Source: Desulfovibrio sp. (GTDB lineage: Bacteria; Desulfobacterota; Desulfovibrionia; Desulfovibrionales; Desulfovibrionaceae). From it: 9,675 bases of DNA. The stretch covers positions 1-9,675 of the forward strand of contig JALHHV010000031.1 of the NCBI GenBank assembly GCA_022837365.1, written 5' to 3'. This document shows positions 1-6,497 of the stretch, piece after piece; within the stretch, counting starts at the first letter, position 1; every line of letters begins with the position of its first letter. Below the pieces are notes generated by a model. It was not told the origin of the DNA, did not search any database, and was given only the letters and a program-made list of their open reading frames with translations. The translations under genes were made by a program, and so were the position numbers.

Positions 1-584
1 CGCGTTGCGGGCGCCGGTTCCCGTACTCCCAGCGAGAGGCACAGGCAGAGCACGGCGGGGAGCAATGCCCACAGGAAGATGTGCTTGAGGGGCATGCCCA
101 GGGACAGCAGCCCGAAGGCCGCCAAAGGCCCGGCCACGGCCCCGGCGTTGTCCATGGCCCTGTGCAGCCCGAACGCCAGCCCGCATTGTTCGGGACCGGC
201 GCAGGAGGCCAGCAGCGCGTCGCGCGGGGAGGTGCGCAGGCCCTTGCCCACCCGGTCGGCGAAGCGGATGAGCAGGACCCAGCCCCAACTGCCGGCAAAG
301 GCGATCAGGGGGCGGCCGAACCCGGCAAGGCCGTAGCCGAGGATGATCCACGGTCGTGCCGCGCGGGTGCGGTCCATGACCACCCCGGAAAACAGTTTCA
401 GCAGGCTGGCCGTGGCTTCGGCGATGCCCTCGATGATGCCGAGCGCGCGCGGCCCGGCCATCAGGACCGAGGACAGGTACAGCGGAATGACCGGGTAGAG
501 CATTCCGCTCGCGCTGTCGTTGCAGAAACTGATCAGTCCGATCAGCCAGATATTGCGCGGAAGACCGATGAGCGCCCTGAACAT
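1..584 (-). CDS. MFS family transporter, N-terminal part (cut by window edge)
   Basis: This is a major facilitator superfamily membrane transporter of unknown substrate, read leftward and running off the window after 194 residues. The reverse strand encodes a hydrophobic protein beginning MFRALIGLPRNIWLIGLISF, with several membrane segments. The family-typical loop FADRVGKGLRTSPRDAL lies at about residues 108-124; such a charged loop between helices is the hallmark of MFS motif A. The ATG at 584-582 is preceded by GAGGTG at a suitable distance, which supports this start. It follows the terminator of the taurine operon in the same direction, so it is probably a separate transcription unit with a very short leader. 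Full-length relatives have about 400 residues and 12 helices, so about half is missing here. A role in taurine metabolism is possible but nothing in the sequence shows it. Confidence 0.85.
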   Translation of the reverse strand, partial: MFRALIGLPRNIWLIGLISFCNDSASGMLYPVIPLYLSSVLMAGPRALGIIEGIAEATASLLKLFSGVVMDRTRAARPWIILGYGLAGFGRPLIAFAGSWGWVLLIRFADRVGKGLRTSPRDALLASCAGPEQCGLAFGLHRAMDNAGAVAGPLAAFGLLSLGMPLKHIFLWALLPAVLCLCLSLGVREPAPAT

Positions 585-605
585 GCTGCACCTCGTGCGG
601 ACCAT

Positions 606-644
606 GCAAAAAGACAACCACGTCGAAAACGTGGTTGTCTTTGC
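606..644 (-). terminator. Rho-independent terminator of the leftward tau operon
   Basis: A perfect 13-bp inverted repeat (arms 610-622 and 630-642, 7-nt loop) is followed, in the leftward direction, by a run of five T residues (612-608). It lies about 40 nt past the stop of the last ABC gene and just upstream of the MFS ribosome binding site. A weaker 6-bp hairpin (653-658 with 668-673) precedes it. Read rightward the stem ends in only three T and there is no upstream rightward gene, so leftward termination is the natural reading. Confidence 0.85.
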
Positions 645-685
645 AATAGCCCACCAACGCCTTCAGAGTTGGTAGGAGTTATCAG

Positions 686-1453
686 CTAGCGCGGTTCAGG
701 GGAAACTCCATTCCCGGTTCCGAAACTACCCGGTCGGGCAGGGAAAGTAAACCCCGTGCCGCTGGTCAGGTCGCGCGGGCGGGGCAGGTCCACGGTGTAG
801 GTGCGCTGCACCCGGCCGGGCAGCTTGCCTTCGATGGCGACGATCCTGTCGGCCAGGAACAGCGCCTCGTCGGTGTTGTTGGTCACGAAGATCACGGTGC
901 GCTTGTCGGTCTGCCAGATGCGCTCGGTCTCCTGTTCCATGAAGATGCGCGTCTGGGCGTCCAGCTGGCCGAAGGGTTCGTCCAGCAGCATCACCCGCGG
1001 CTTGTTGGCGTAGGCGCGGGCAATGCCCACGCGTTGCTTCATGCCGCCGGAAAGCTGGTGCGGGTAGTGCTTCTCGAACCCGGAAAGCCCGACCAGGTCG
1101 ATGTAGTGCATGGCGAGGTCGCGGACCTCGTTACTGGGCAGGCCGCACAGCTTCGGCCCCATTTCCACGTTGCCGAGCACGGTTTTCCACGGAAAGAGCA
1201 TGTACCCCTGGAACACCAGGCCCCGGTCGGCCCCCGGTCCGGTCACGGGCTCCCCGTCCAGGGTCACGGTGCCGGTGGTGGGCGTTTCCAGCCCGGCGAT
1301 GATGCGCAAAAGCGTGCTCTTGCCGCTCTGGCCGGGGCCGAGGATGACCACGAATTCGTTGGCCTGCACGTCGATGCTCACGTCCTCGAGCACCGGCACT
1401 TCCTGTTTGCCCTTCTGGATGAAGGTCTTGCTCACGTTGCGGCATTCGATCAC
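686..1453 (-). CDS. ABC importer ATPase 1, TauB/SsuB-like, with H-loop His replaced by Asn
   Basis: This is the cytoplasmic ATP-binding subunit of a sulfonate/taurine-type ABC importer, last gene of the operon. Visible motifs: Walker A GPGQSGKST (39-47), Q-loop Gln82, signature LSGGM (134-138), Walker B LLDEP with Asp158-Glu159, D-loop GQLD. The H-loop, normally VTHD, reads VTNN, so the switch histidine is Asn192. The start is GTG at 1453 (the M of the translation), with a modest purine-rich AAGGAAGG upstream. It begins 43 nt after permease A. The length of 255 residues is normal for TauB, but from about Gly232 the tail (GTGFTFPARPGSFGTGNG...) does not resemble family C-termini, where residues such as those in ATPase 2 (PEFVRIREHV) are expected. 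Another frame there gives an alternative tail ending in tandem TGA-TAA stops, so a frameshift or rearranged 3' end is possible. The taurine substrate is inferred from the neighbouring genes. Confidence 0.93.
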   Translation of the reverse strand: MIECRNVSKTFIQKGKQEVPVLEDVSIDVQANEFVVILGPGQSGKSTLLRIIAGLETPTTGTVTLDGEPVTGPGADRGLVFQGYMLFPWKTVLGNVEMGPKLCGLPSNEVRDLAMHYIDLVGLSGFEKHYPHQLSGGMKQRVGIARAYANKPRVMLLDEPFGQLDAQTRIFMEQETERIWQTDKRTVIFVTNNTDEALFLADRIVAIEGKLPGRVQRTYTVDLPRPRDLTSGTGFTFPARPGSFGTGNGVSPEPR

Positions 1454-1496
1454 GGCGTCGTCCCTTCCTTACGGGTGTGCGGTTCCGGCGGTCGGG

Positions 1497-2375
1497 CTAC
1501 AGGCCCACGATCTTGCGCTTCCACGGACACAGCTTGCGTTCCAGCGCGGTGACCAGCAGCGTGGTGCCCCACGCGGCCGCCGCGATGACCGCCATGCCGC
1601 CGATGACCATGGCCGGTTGCGACAGGTTCATGCCCTGCACGATGATGTACCCCAGGCCCGAGCGGGCGCTGACCAGTTCCGCCGCCAGCACGCAGGTCCA
1701 GGCGATGCTGAGCGATATCTGCAACCCCGCGAAGATGGCCGGGAACGAGGCCGGAAAACAGACGTGCAGGATTTCGTCGCGGCGCTTGCCGCCCAGCATG
1801 CGCACCACGTCGTACAGTTCCGGCTCCACCAGGCGCACGCCGTTGTAGGCGTTGAGCAGGCAGGGCACGAAGGTGCCGAGCACGATGATGAACACCTTGG
1901 ACGTCTCGCCGATGCCGAACCACAGGATGGAGATGGATATCCACGAAATGGGCGGCATGGGCTTCAGGAGGTCGAACAATGGTTTGACGATGGCGTTGAC
2001 GTAGCGGTTCAGCGCCATGAACAGCCCCAGGGGCACGGCGATGACGGCGGCGATGGAAAAGCCTATCACCACGCGCTGGGTGCTGGCCCACACGTGGCCC
2101 CACAGGGTCAGTTCCGCCAGTTCCTCATGGGCGAGCACCACCAGTTGGTCCAGCACCTCGTACGGACGGGCCAGGGCGCTGCTGCCCCCGCCCAGCACGT
2201 TGGAGCGGGCCAGCCAGTCCCACAGCCAGAAGAACGCGACGATGGACACGGTATGAAGGAACCAGCGGTTGGTGAGGATGCGCCCCAGGCTGAGGGGGCC
2301 GCGGTCCACCACCTGTCCCACGGTCTCGTTGGCGATGGAGGAGCCTGCGGCGTTGCACGTGGCTTCCTGCGACAT
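1497..2375 (-). CDS. ABC importer permease A, TauC/SsuC-like
   Basis: This is an inner-membrane permease subunit of the binding-protein-dependent transport family (292 residues). Membrane segments can be seen at roughly 39-56, 103-122, 143-156, 160-178, 213-232 and 255-277. The cytoplasmic EAA-type loop that docks the ATPase lies at about 184-212, with the core MLGGKRRDEILHVCFPASFP, then a GLQISLSIAWTCVLAAEL segment typical of TauC/SsuC. It has a longer hydrophilic N-terminus (about 35 residues) than permease B. The ATG at 2375 is three bases after the permease B stop, and its AGGAGG overlaps that stop, so the two are likely translationally coupled. The two permeases differ clearly in sequence, pointing to a heterodimeric channel. 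Taurine as substrate is inferred from context. Confidence 0.93.
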   Translation of the reverse strand: MSQEATCNAAGSSIANETVGQVVDRGPLSLGRILTNRWFLHTVSIVAFFWLWDWLARSNVLGGGSSALARPYEVLDQLVVLAHEELAELTLWGHVWASTQRVVIGFSIAAVIAVPLGLFMALNRYVNAIVKPLFDLLKPMPPISWISISILWFGIGETSKVFIIVLGTFVPCLLNAYNGVRLVEPELYDVVRMLGGKRRDEILHVCFPASFPAIFAGLQISLSIAWTCVLAAELVSARSGLGYIIVQGMNLSQPAMVIGGMAVIAAAAWGTTLLVTALERKLCPWKRKIVGL

Positions 2376-2378
2376 GGT

Positions 2379-3176
2379 CTACCTCCTGATCCCGGCCAGC
2401 AGCCGCTTTTCCACCTTGTCGATGATCACGCCGATGAAGGCGCCGGTCAGCCCCACCATGAACATGCCGAGCACCACCATTTCGGGCATGGCCAGCCGCC
2501 GCCCCATGGTGATCATGAACCCCAGGCCCGCGTCGGCGGCCAGCAGTTCCGCGGCCACCAGGTTGGTCCAGCAGCAGGCCAGCGCGATCTGCAACGCGCC
2601 GAACACCATGGGCAGGGCCGAGGGGATGCACAGCTGCCGGAAAATCTGCCAGTCGCTGGCCCCGTAGGTGCGGGCCATCTGGATGAGCGTGGGGTTGGTC
2701 ATCTTGACCCCCACGTAGGCGTTGATGACGCACGGAACCAGCCCCCCCAGCCAGATGATGAAGATCTTGCCGGGCAGTCCGATGCCGAACCAGAAGATGG
2801 TCAGGGGTATCCACGCCACCGGCGGGATGGGGCGGATAATCTCGAAGATGGGCCGGGCAAGGCCCTCGGCCACGTTGAACCAGCCCATGGCCAGCCCCAG
2901 CGGCAGGCCCACGGCCAGGGCCAGGAAATATCCGCCGAAGGCTTCCTGGATGCTGATCCAGGCGTGCTGGTGCAGCAGGGCGCCGTCGGGATCCACGTTG
3001 GTGAACTTGTCGAACAGAAGCTGCGTCACGGTTGAAGGCGCGGCCAGCATGGTATCCGGCACGACCCCGGTGCGCACGATGATCTCCCAAGCGATGAAGA
3101 ACGTGGCCACACTGACGACGGGCAGCACCTTCAGCGCCAGCGGTGTTCTTACGACAACCTCGCGATATGCGGTCAT
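2379..3176 (-). CDS. ABC importer permease B, TauC/SsuC-like
   Basis: This is the second inner-membrane permease subunit (265 residues, close to the usual TauC length). It begins MTAYREVVVRTPLALKVLPV and has its first membrane helix at about 17-35. The conserved stretch RPIPPVAWIPLTIFWFGIG is at about 115-133, and the EAA-type ATPase-docking loop at about 160-189 has the core YGASDWQIFRQLCIPSALP, closer to the family consensus than that of permease A. The following helix, GALQIALACCWTNLVAAELL, is typical of sulfonate permeases. The ATG at 3176 has GGAGG five bases upstream; another ATG four bases before it is in a different frame. It follows the binding-protein gene after 73 nt containing a strong hairpin. 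Confidence 0.94.
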   Translation of the reverse strand: MTAYREVVVRTPLALKVLPVVSVATFFIAWEIIVRTGVVPDTMLAAPSTVTQLLFDKFTNVDPDGALLHQHAWISIQEAFGGYFLALAVGLPLGLAMGWFNVAEGLARPIFEIIRPIPPVAWIPLTIFWFGIGLPGKIFIIWLGGLVPCVINAYVGVKMTNPTLIQMARTYGASDWQIFRQLCIPSALPMVFGALQIALACCWTNLVAAELLAADAGLGFMITMGRRLAMPEMVVLGMFMVGLTGAFIGVIIDKVEKRLLAGIRR

Positions 3177-3206
3177 GCATGCCTCCGGTGTCGGCGGTGG
3201 AGGGGA

Positions 3207-3238
3207 GCGGCGCCCGCCCAGGGTGGAACGGGCGCCGC
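3207..3238 (-). repeat. Intergenic stem-loop between binding-protein and permease genes
   Basis: A perfect 10-bp GC-only inverted repeat (GCGGCGCCCG at 3207-3216, CGGGCGCCGC at 3229-3238) encloses a 12-nt loop. It starts 12 nt past the binding-protein stop and has no T-run, so it is not an ordinary full terminator. Stem-loops in this position are known in other ABC operons to protect the binding-protein mRNA and lower downstream expression; that role here is inference. Confidence 0.7.
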
Positions 3239-3249
3239 GGGAAAGCGGG

Positions 3250-4314
3250 TTACTTCACGGTGGGAACCAGCTTCAGGAACTTGTCGGTGATGTAGTAGCC
3301 GGTCAGCAGCTTTTCGCCTTCGGCGGGCTTCAGCTTGCCGAGGTCGGTAAAGAACTTCACCAGGTCCTTCTGCCATGCCTGCACCTGGCTTTCGCCGGCG
3401 GAGGCGTCGAACATCTTCAGCTGTTCCTGCAGGGTGAACACCGGGTGCAGCTCAAGGTCCATCTTGGCTTCGTCCTCGGTCATGTTCAGGCCGGCCCACT
3501 TGAGGAAGCGGGCGTATTCGGGGGCCAGCTTCACGCCTTCGGAGCGCAGCGCGTCGATGCCCTGGAAGTACACCTTGAGGAAACGGGCCACTTCTTCGGG
3601 GTTCTTGTCGCAGTATTCCTTGTCGCCGATGAGCACGATGGGCACGAAGCCGCCGGCCGTCTTGACGTCGGAGGCGACCTTCCAGCCCTTCTTGAGGCCG
3701 TTGTACATCTGCGGCGCCCACAGCACGACGGCGTCGCCGATGCCCTTTTCGAACGCGGCCACGCACTGGGCGGGGTCCATGTTCTTGATGATAACGTCCT
3801 TGTCGGTCAGGCCCAGGGTCTTCAGCCACAGGCTCATGGCGTAGTGGCCGGACGAGATGGTGGTGGCGAGGATGGTCTTGCCCTTGACGCTTTCAGGCGA
3901 GCCGAACACCTCGGGGTGCTTGGGGTTGAAGCCCTTGGTCTTCAGGATGGGGCTGTCCGGGCGCACCAGCACCGCGTTGGTCACCGACTCGTCGTTGGCG
4001 ATGGCGATGAGGTAGGCGTTCTGGCGCAGCGCGCCGAACATCATGGGCACGCCGCCCGTGCCGCCCACGACCCACTGTTTGGCGGGCAGGGCTTCGATCT
4101 GGGCCATGCCCGAATCGAACATGTGCAGCTTGAAATCGAACCCGGCTGCCTTGTCCCAGCCCTGCTGCTTGGCATACCAGGGCACGAACGTTTCGTGCTC
4201 CGCCTGCCACGTCGTATCCAGTGCCTTCACCTCGGCGGCGAAGGCCGTCGCCGTCATGGCAAGAAGGGCCATCACGGCAGCCGCAAATCCAACCCAACGT
4301 TTCATCCGAAGCAT
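3250..4314 (-). CDS. Periplasmic taurine/sulfonate-binding protein, TauA/SsuA-like (NMT1/THI5-type fold)
   Basis: This is the solute-binding protein that captures the substrate in the periplasm and delivers it to the permeases (354 residues with this start). The N-terminus MLRMKRWVGFAAAVMALLAM followed by TATAFAA is a clear Sec signal peptide; cleavage is likely near residue 26-27, leaving a mature protein starting about AEVKALDTTWQ. The mature part has the pattern of the nitrate/sulfonate/taurine family: a WVVGGTGGVPMMFGALRQNA segment and a second lobe around ESVKGKTILATTISSGHYAM. The frame is open to 4401, but the ATG at 4314 is preceded by AAGGAGG at 4328-4322 with a 7-nt spacer, and only this start puts the signal peptide at the N-terminus. 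It is somewhat longer than E. coli TauA. It is the only binding protein for two permeases and two ATPases. Taurine is the likely ligand from linkage to tpa and xsc; another sulfonate cannot be excluded. Confidence 0.92.
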   Translation of the reverse strand: MLRMKRWVGFAAAVMALLAMTATAFAAEVKALDTTWQAEHETFVPWYAKQQGWDKAAGFDFKLHMFDSGMAQIEALPAKQWVVGGTGGVPMMFGALRQNAYLIAIANDESVTNAVLVRPDSPILKTKGFNPKHPEVFGSPESVKGKTILATTISSGHYAMSLWLKTLGLTDKDVIIKNMDPAQCVAAFEKGIGDAVVLWAPQMYNGLKKGWKVASDVKTAGGFVPIVLIGDKEYCDKNPEEVARFLKVYFQGIDALRSEGVKLAPEYARFLKWAGLNMTEDEAKMDLELHPVFTLQEQLKMFDASAGESQVQAWQKDLVKFFTDLGKLKPAEGEKLLTGYYITDKFLKLVPTVK

Positions 4315-4321
4315 GGTCAGA

Positions 4322-4328
4322 CCTCCTT
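4322..4328 (-). promoter_or_regulatory. Ribosome binding site fixing the binding-protein start
   Basis: AAGGAGG on the reverse strand, 7 nt before the ATG at 4314. It selects this ATG over the earlier in-frame start at 4401, which lies close to the preceding gene's stop and would bury the signal peptide. Confidence 0.85.
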
Positions 4329-4391
4329 GAAGCGGGTTACGGTAGACTGTCTGGGGCGTATGCTCTTGCCATTCCGAGTTCCCTTGCGGGG

Positions 4392-5147
4392 TTACCACCA
4401 TCTGATGAGGTCCGTGACGTGTTCACGGATGCGCACGAATTCCGGGTCCATGAAGTCGCGCGGACGGGGCAGGTCCACCTTCACTTCCGCCTTGATGCGC
4501 GTGGGCTTGTTGGAAAGCACGAGGATGCGTTCGGCCACGTAGACCGCCTCCTCGATATTGTGGGTGATGAACAGCACGGTGCTTTTCAGCTTGCGCCACA
4601 GGTTCACCAGTTCGTCCTCCAGGTAGAACCGCAGCTTCACGTCCAACTGGCCGTAAGGCTCGTCCATCAGCAGCAGGTCGGGGTCCACGGCAAAGGCGCG
4701 CGAGACCGCGATGCGCTGCTGCATGCTGGCGGATATCTGGTTGGGGTACAGGTTGGCGCACTGGGTCAGCCCCACGAGTTCGAGGATGTTGTCCATCCGC
4801 TCGTCGATCTCGCGCTGGGGGCGGCCCTTGACCTCCATGCCGTAGGCCACGTTTTCGCGCACGGTGCGCCATGGCAGGCAGGTGGGCTCCTGGAAGACGT
4901 AGGAGATGTTGTGGCGTTTGGGATCGGCCGGGGTGCCGTCGATGAGGATCTGGCCGGCCGAGGCGGGCAAAAGACAGGACAGGGCGTTGAGGAAGGTGGT
5001 CTTGCCGCAGCCCGTGGGCCCGACGATGGCTACGAACTCGCCCTCGGCCACCGAGAAGGAGATGTCGTTGAGCACCAGCAGTTCACCGAACCGCTTGGTG
5101 AGATTGCATACTTCGATCTTGGTTCGTGGTCTTGCGGCATCTTGCAC
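4392..5147 (-). CDS. ABC importer ATPase 2, TauB/SsuB-like, with degenerate signature motif ISASM
   Basis: This is the second ATP-binding subunit of the importer (251 residues). Motifs in order: Walker A GPTGCGKTT (43-51), Q-loop Gln86, signature region NQISASMQQR with ISASM at 138-142 in place of the usual LSGGM/Q, Walker B LLMDEP with Asp162-Glu163, D-loop GQLD, and an intact H-loop His196 in FITHNIEEA. The C-terminus (PRPRDFMDPEFVRIREHV) is normal for TauB/SsuB. The start is GTG at 5147 with GGAG at 5158-5155 (7-nt spacer). The gene opens the transporter block: 211 nt after ald and 77 nt before the binding-protein gene. Its defects are the mirror image of those in ATPase 1, which suggests that the two form one heterodimer. 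The alternative is that each forms a homodimer with reduced activity; the single binding protein argues against two separate transporters. Confidence 0.93.
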   Translation of the reverse strand: MQDAARPRTKIEVCNLTKRFGELLVLNDISFSVAEGEFVAIVGPTGCGKTTFLNALSCLLPASAGQILIDGTPADPKRHNISYVFQEPTCLPWRTVRENVAYGMEVKGRPQREIDERMDNILELVGLTQCANLYPNQISASMQQRIAVSRAFAVDPDLLLMDEPYGQLDVKLRFYLEDELVNLWRKLKSTVLFITHNIEEAVYVAERILVLSNKPTRIKAEVKVDLPRPRDFMDPEFVRIREHVTDLIRWW

Positions 5148-5154
5148 GGGTACG

Positions 5155-5158
5155 CTCC
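5155..5158 (-). promoter_or_regulatory. Ribosome binding site supporting the GTG start of ATPase 2
   Basis: GGAG on the reverse strand, 7 nt before the GTG at 5147. An ATG at 5160-5158 (reverse strand) is in another frame and overlaps this site. Confidence 0.6.
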
Positions 5159-5182
5159 ATCGGCGGGGGGCGACCGCTCCTT

Positions 5183-5240
5183 CCGTATCCGGCTCCGGGC
5201 GGCCCGGCCGGGGTCGACCGGGCCATCCGGCCGGATACGG
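5183..5240 (-). repeat. Nested GC-rich inverted repeats upstream of the transporter genes
   Basis: A perfect 10-bp outer repeat (CCGTATCCGG at 5183-5192, CCGGATACGG at 5231-5240) encloses an inner 7-bp repeat (GGCCCGG at 5201-5207, CCGGGCC at 5218-5224). It lies 36 nt before the GTG of ATPase 2. No T-run follows in either direction. It may fold in the ald-transporter RNA as an attenuating, processing or stabilising element; the function is unknown. Confidence 0.6.
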
Positions 5241-5298
5241 AGGAGGCGGGCCGCCGCGTTGACAGGGGCGGCGGATTCCGCGTCGTCGTCATGACTTC

Positions 5299-5334
5299 GG
5301 GGGCCGGGCGTACCCGGCCGGCCCCCGCGCGGGG
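5299..5334 (-). repeat. Strong GC-rich hairpin just downstream of ald
   Basis: Left arm GGGGGCCGGG (5299-5308), loop CGTA, right arm CCCGGCC plus CCCCC (5313-5319 and 5322-5326) with a two-base bulge. It overlaps a 12-bp palindrome CCCCGCGCGGGG (5323-5334), so alternative folds compete. It lies 25 nt past the ald stop and lacks a U-tract, so it would be at best a partial or Rho-assisted terminator. The whole ald-ATPase gap (5148-5358) holds this hairpin and the nested repeat and no convincing gene. Confidence 0.5.
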
Positions 5335-5358
5335 ACCGGCCGTGCCCGGCTCCCCGTC

Positions 5359-6468
5359 TTACAATACCTCTTCCACCGGAATGGGCGGAAGCCGGAAGGC
5401 TTCGGCCACGGCCGGGTAGGTTATCTTGCCATCCACCACGTTGAGGCCCTTGCGGATGTCCTCGTGGCGGCGGCAGGCTTCCTTCCACCCCAGGTCCGCG
5501 ATGGTCAGGGCGTAGGGAAGGGTGGCGTTGGTCAGCGCGGCCGTGGAGGTCATGGCCACCGCGCCGGGAATGTTGGCCACGCAGTAGTGGCTCACGCCGT
5601 CAACCACGTACACCGGATCGGCATGGGTGGTGGGGCGAGAGGTTTCGAAGCAGCCGCCCTGGTCGATGGCCACGTCCACCAGGACGGAACCCTTGCGCAT
5701 CACCTTCAGGTCTTCGCGGGTGACCAGGTGGGGGGCCTTGGCGCCGGGCACCAGCACCGCGCCCACCACCACGTCGGCCTGGGGCAGCAGCTTGCGGATG
5801 GCGTAGGGGCCGGACATCATGGTGATGCAGTTGGCCGGCATCACGTCGCTGAGGTAGCGCAGCCGGTCCAGGTTCTTGTCCAGCAGGTACACGGTGGCCC
5901 CGAGGCCGCAGGCCATCTTGGCCGCGTTGATGCCCACCGCGCCCCCGCCGATGACCACCACCACGGCGGGTTCCACGCCGGGCACGCCGCCAAGCAGCTT
6001 GCCCATGCCTCCGGCGGGCATTTCCAGGTACTTGGCCGCCTGCTGGATGGCCATGCGCCCCGCCACCTCGGACATGGGGGTGAGCAGCGGCAGGGAGCCG
6101 TCCGCCTTCTGGATGGTCTCGTAGGCGATGTTCACGCTGCGCGCCGCCACCAGGGCGTGGGTCTGCTCCTCGTCGGCGGCCAGATGCAGGTAGGTGAACA
6201 GTATCTGGTCCTTGCGCAGCAGCCCGTATTCCGACGGCTGCGGCTCCTTGACGTGCATGACCATGCCGCACTGGGCGAAGATGGTCCGCGCGTCGGACAT
6301 GACCGCGCCTGCGGCCACGTACTCGTCATCGGAGAACCCCGCGCCCGCTCCCGCCCCGGTCTCGACCATCACCTGATGGCCGTGGGCGCGCATGGCGACC
6401 ACACCCGCGGGCGTCATGGCCACGCGGTTCTCCAACACCTTGATCTCTTTCAGAATACCGACCTGCAT
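5359..6468 (-). CDS. ald: Alanine dehydrogenase (NAD-dependent)
   Basis: This cytoplasmic enzyme oxidises L-alanine with NAD+ and water to pyruvate, ammonium and NADH. With Tpa it forms a cycle that regenerates the amino acceptor pyruvate and frees the taurine nitrogen as ammonium. The 369-residue length is typical. The N-terminus MQVGILKEIKVLENRVAMTP is the conserved alanine dehydrogenase/PNT start. Residues matching the known active site can be seen: Arg15, Lys74 in HVKEPQPSEY, His95 in FTYLHLAAD and Asp269 in DVAIDQGG. The Rossmann motif GGGAVG is at 174-179, with an acidic Asp197 (LLDKN) at the end of the second strand that fits NAD rather than NADP. The ATG at 6468 has AGGAG upstream and follows the tpa stop by 29 nt, so both are surely cotranscribed. 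Confidence 0.97.
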   Translation of the reverse strand: MQVGILKEIKVLENRVAMTPAGVVAMRAHGHQVMVETGAGAGAGFSDDEYVAAGAVMSDARTIFAQCGMVMHVKEPQPSEYGLLRKDQILFTYLHLAADEEQTHALVAARSVNIAYETIQKADGSLPLLTPMSEVAGRMAIQQAAKYLEMPAGGMGKLLGGVPGVEPAVVVVIGGGAVGINAAKMACGLGATVYLLDKNLDRLRYLSDVMPANCITMMSGPYAIRKLLPQADVVVGAVLVPGAKAPHLVTREDLKVMRKGSVLVDVAIDQGGCFETSRPTTHADPVYVVDGVSHYCVANIPGAVAMTSTAALTNATLPYALTIADLGWKEACRRHEDIRKGLNVVDGKITYPAVAEAFRLPPIPVEEVL

Positions 6469-6497
6469 GGGATGCTCCTGTGGGGTGATTGCGGGTA

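Noticed and set aside
606..644. The 13-bp inverted repeat as a regulator operator for the MFS gene
   Set aside because: The stem sits just past the operon end and has a T-run in the right direction, which an intrinsic terminator explains more simply; a shared GACAA/TTGTC half-site with the palindrome at 8048 is probably coincidence.
4315..4401. 29-residue N-terminal extension of the binding protein
   Set aside because: The extension would place a hydrophilic stretch before the signal peptide and has no good ribosome binding site, whereas the ATG at 4314 has AAGGAGG 7 nt upstream.
1110..4542. Very long open frames on the + strand (641 and 606 residues) opposite the ABC genes
   Set aside because: They lie antisense to genes with clear conserved motifs, have His/Gly/Gln-rich low-complexity translations, and are expected in GC-rich DNA from the codon pattern of the opposite strand.
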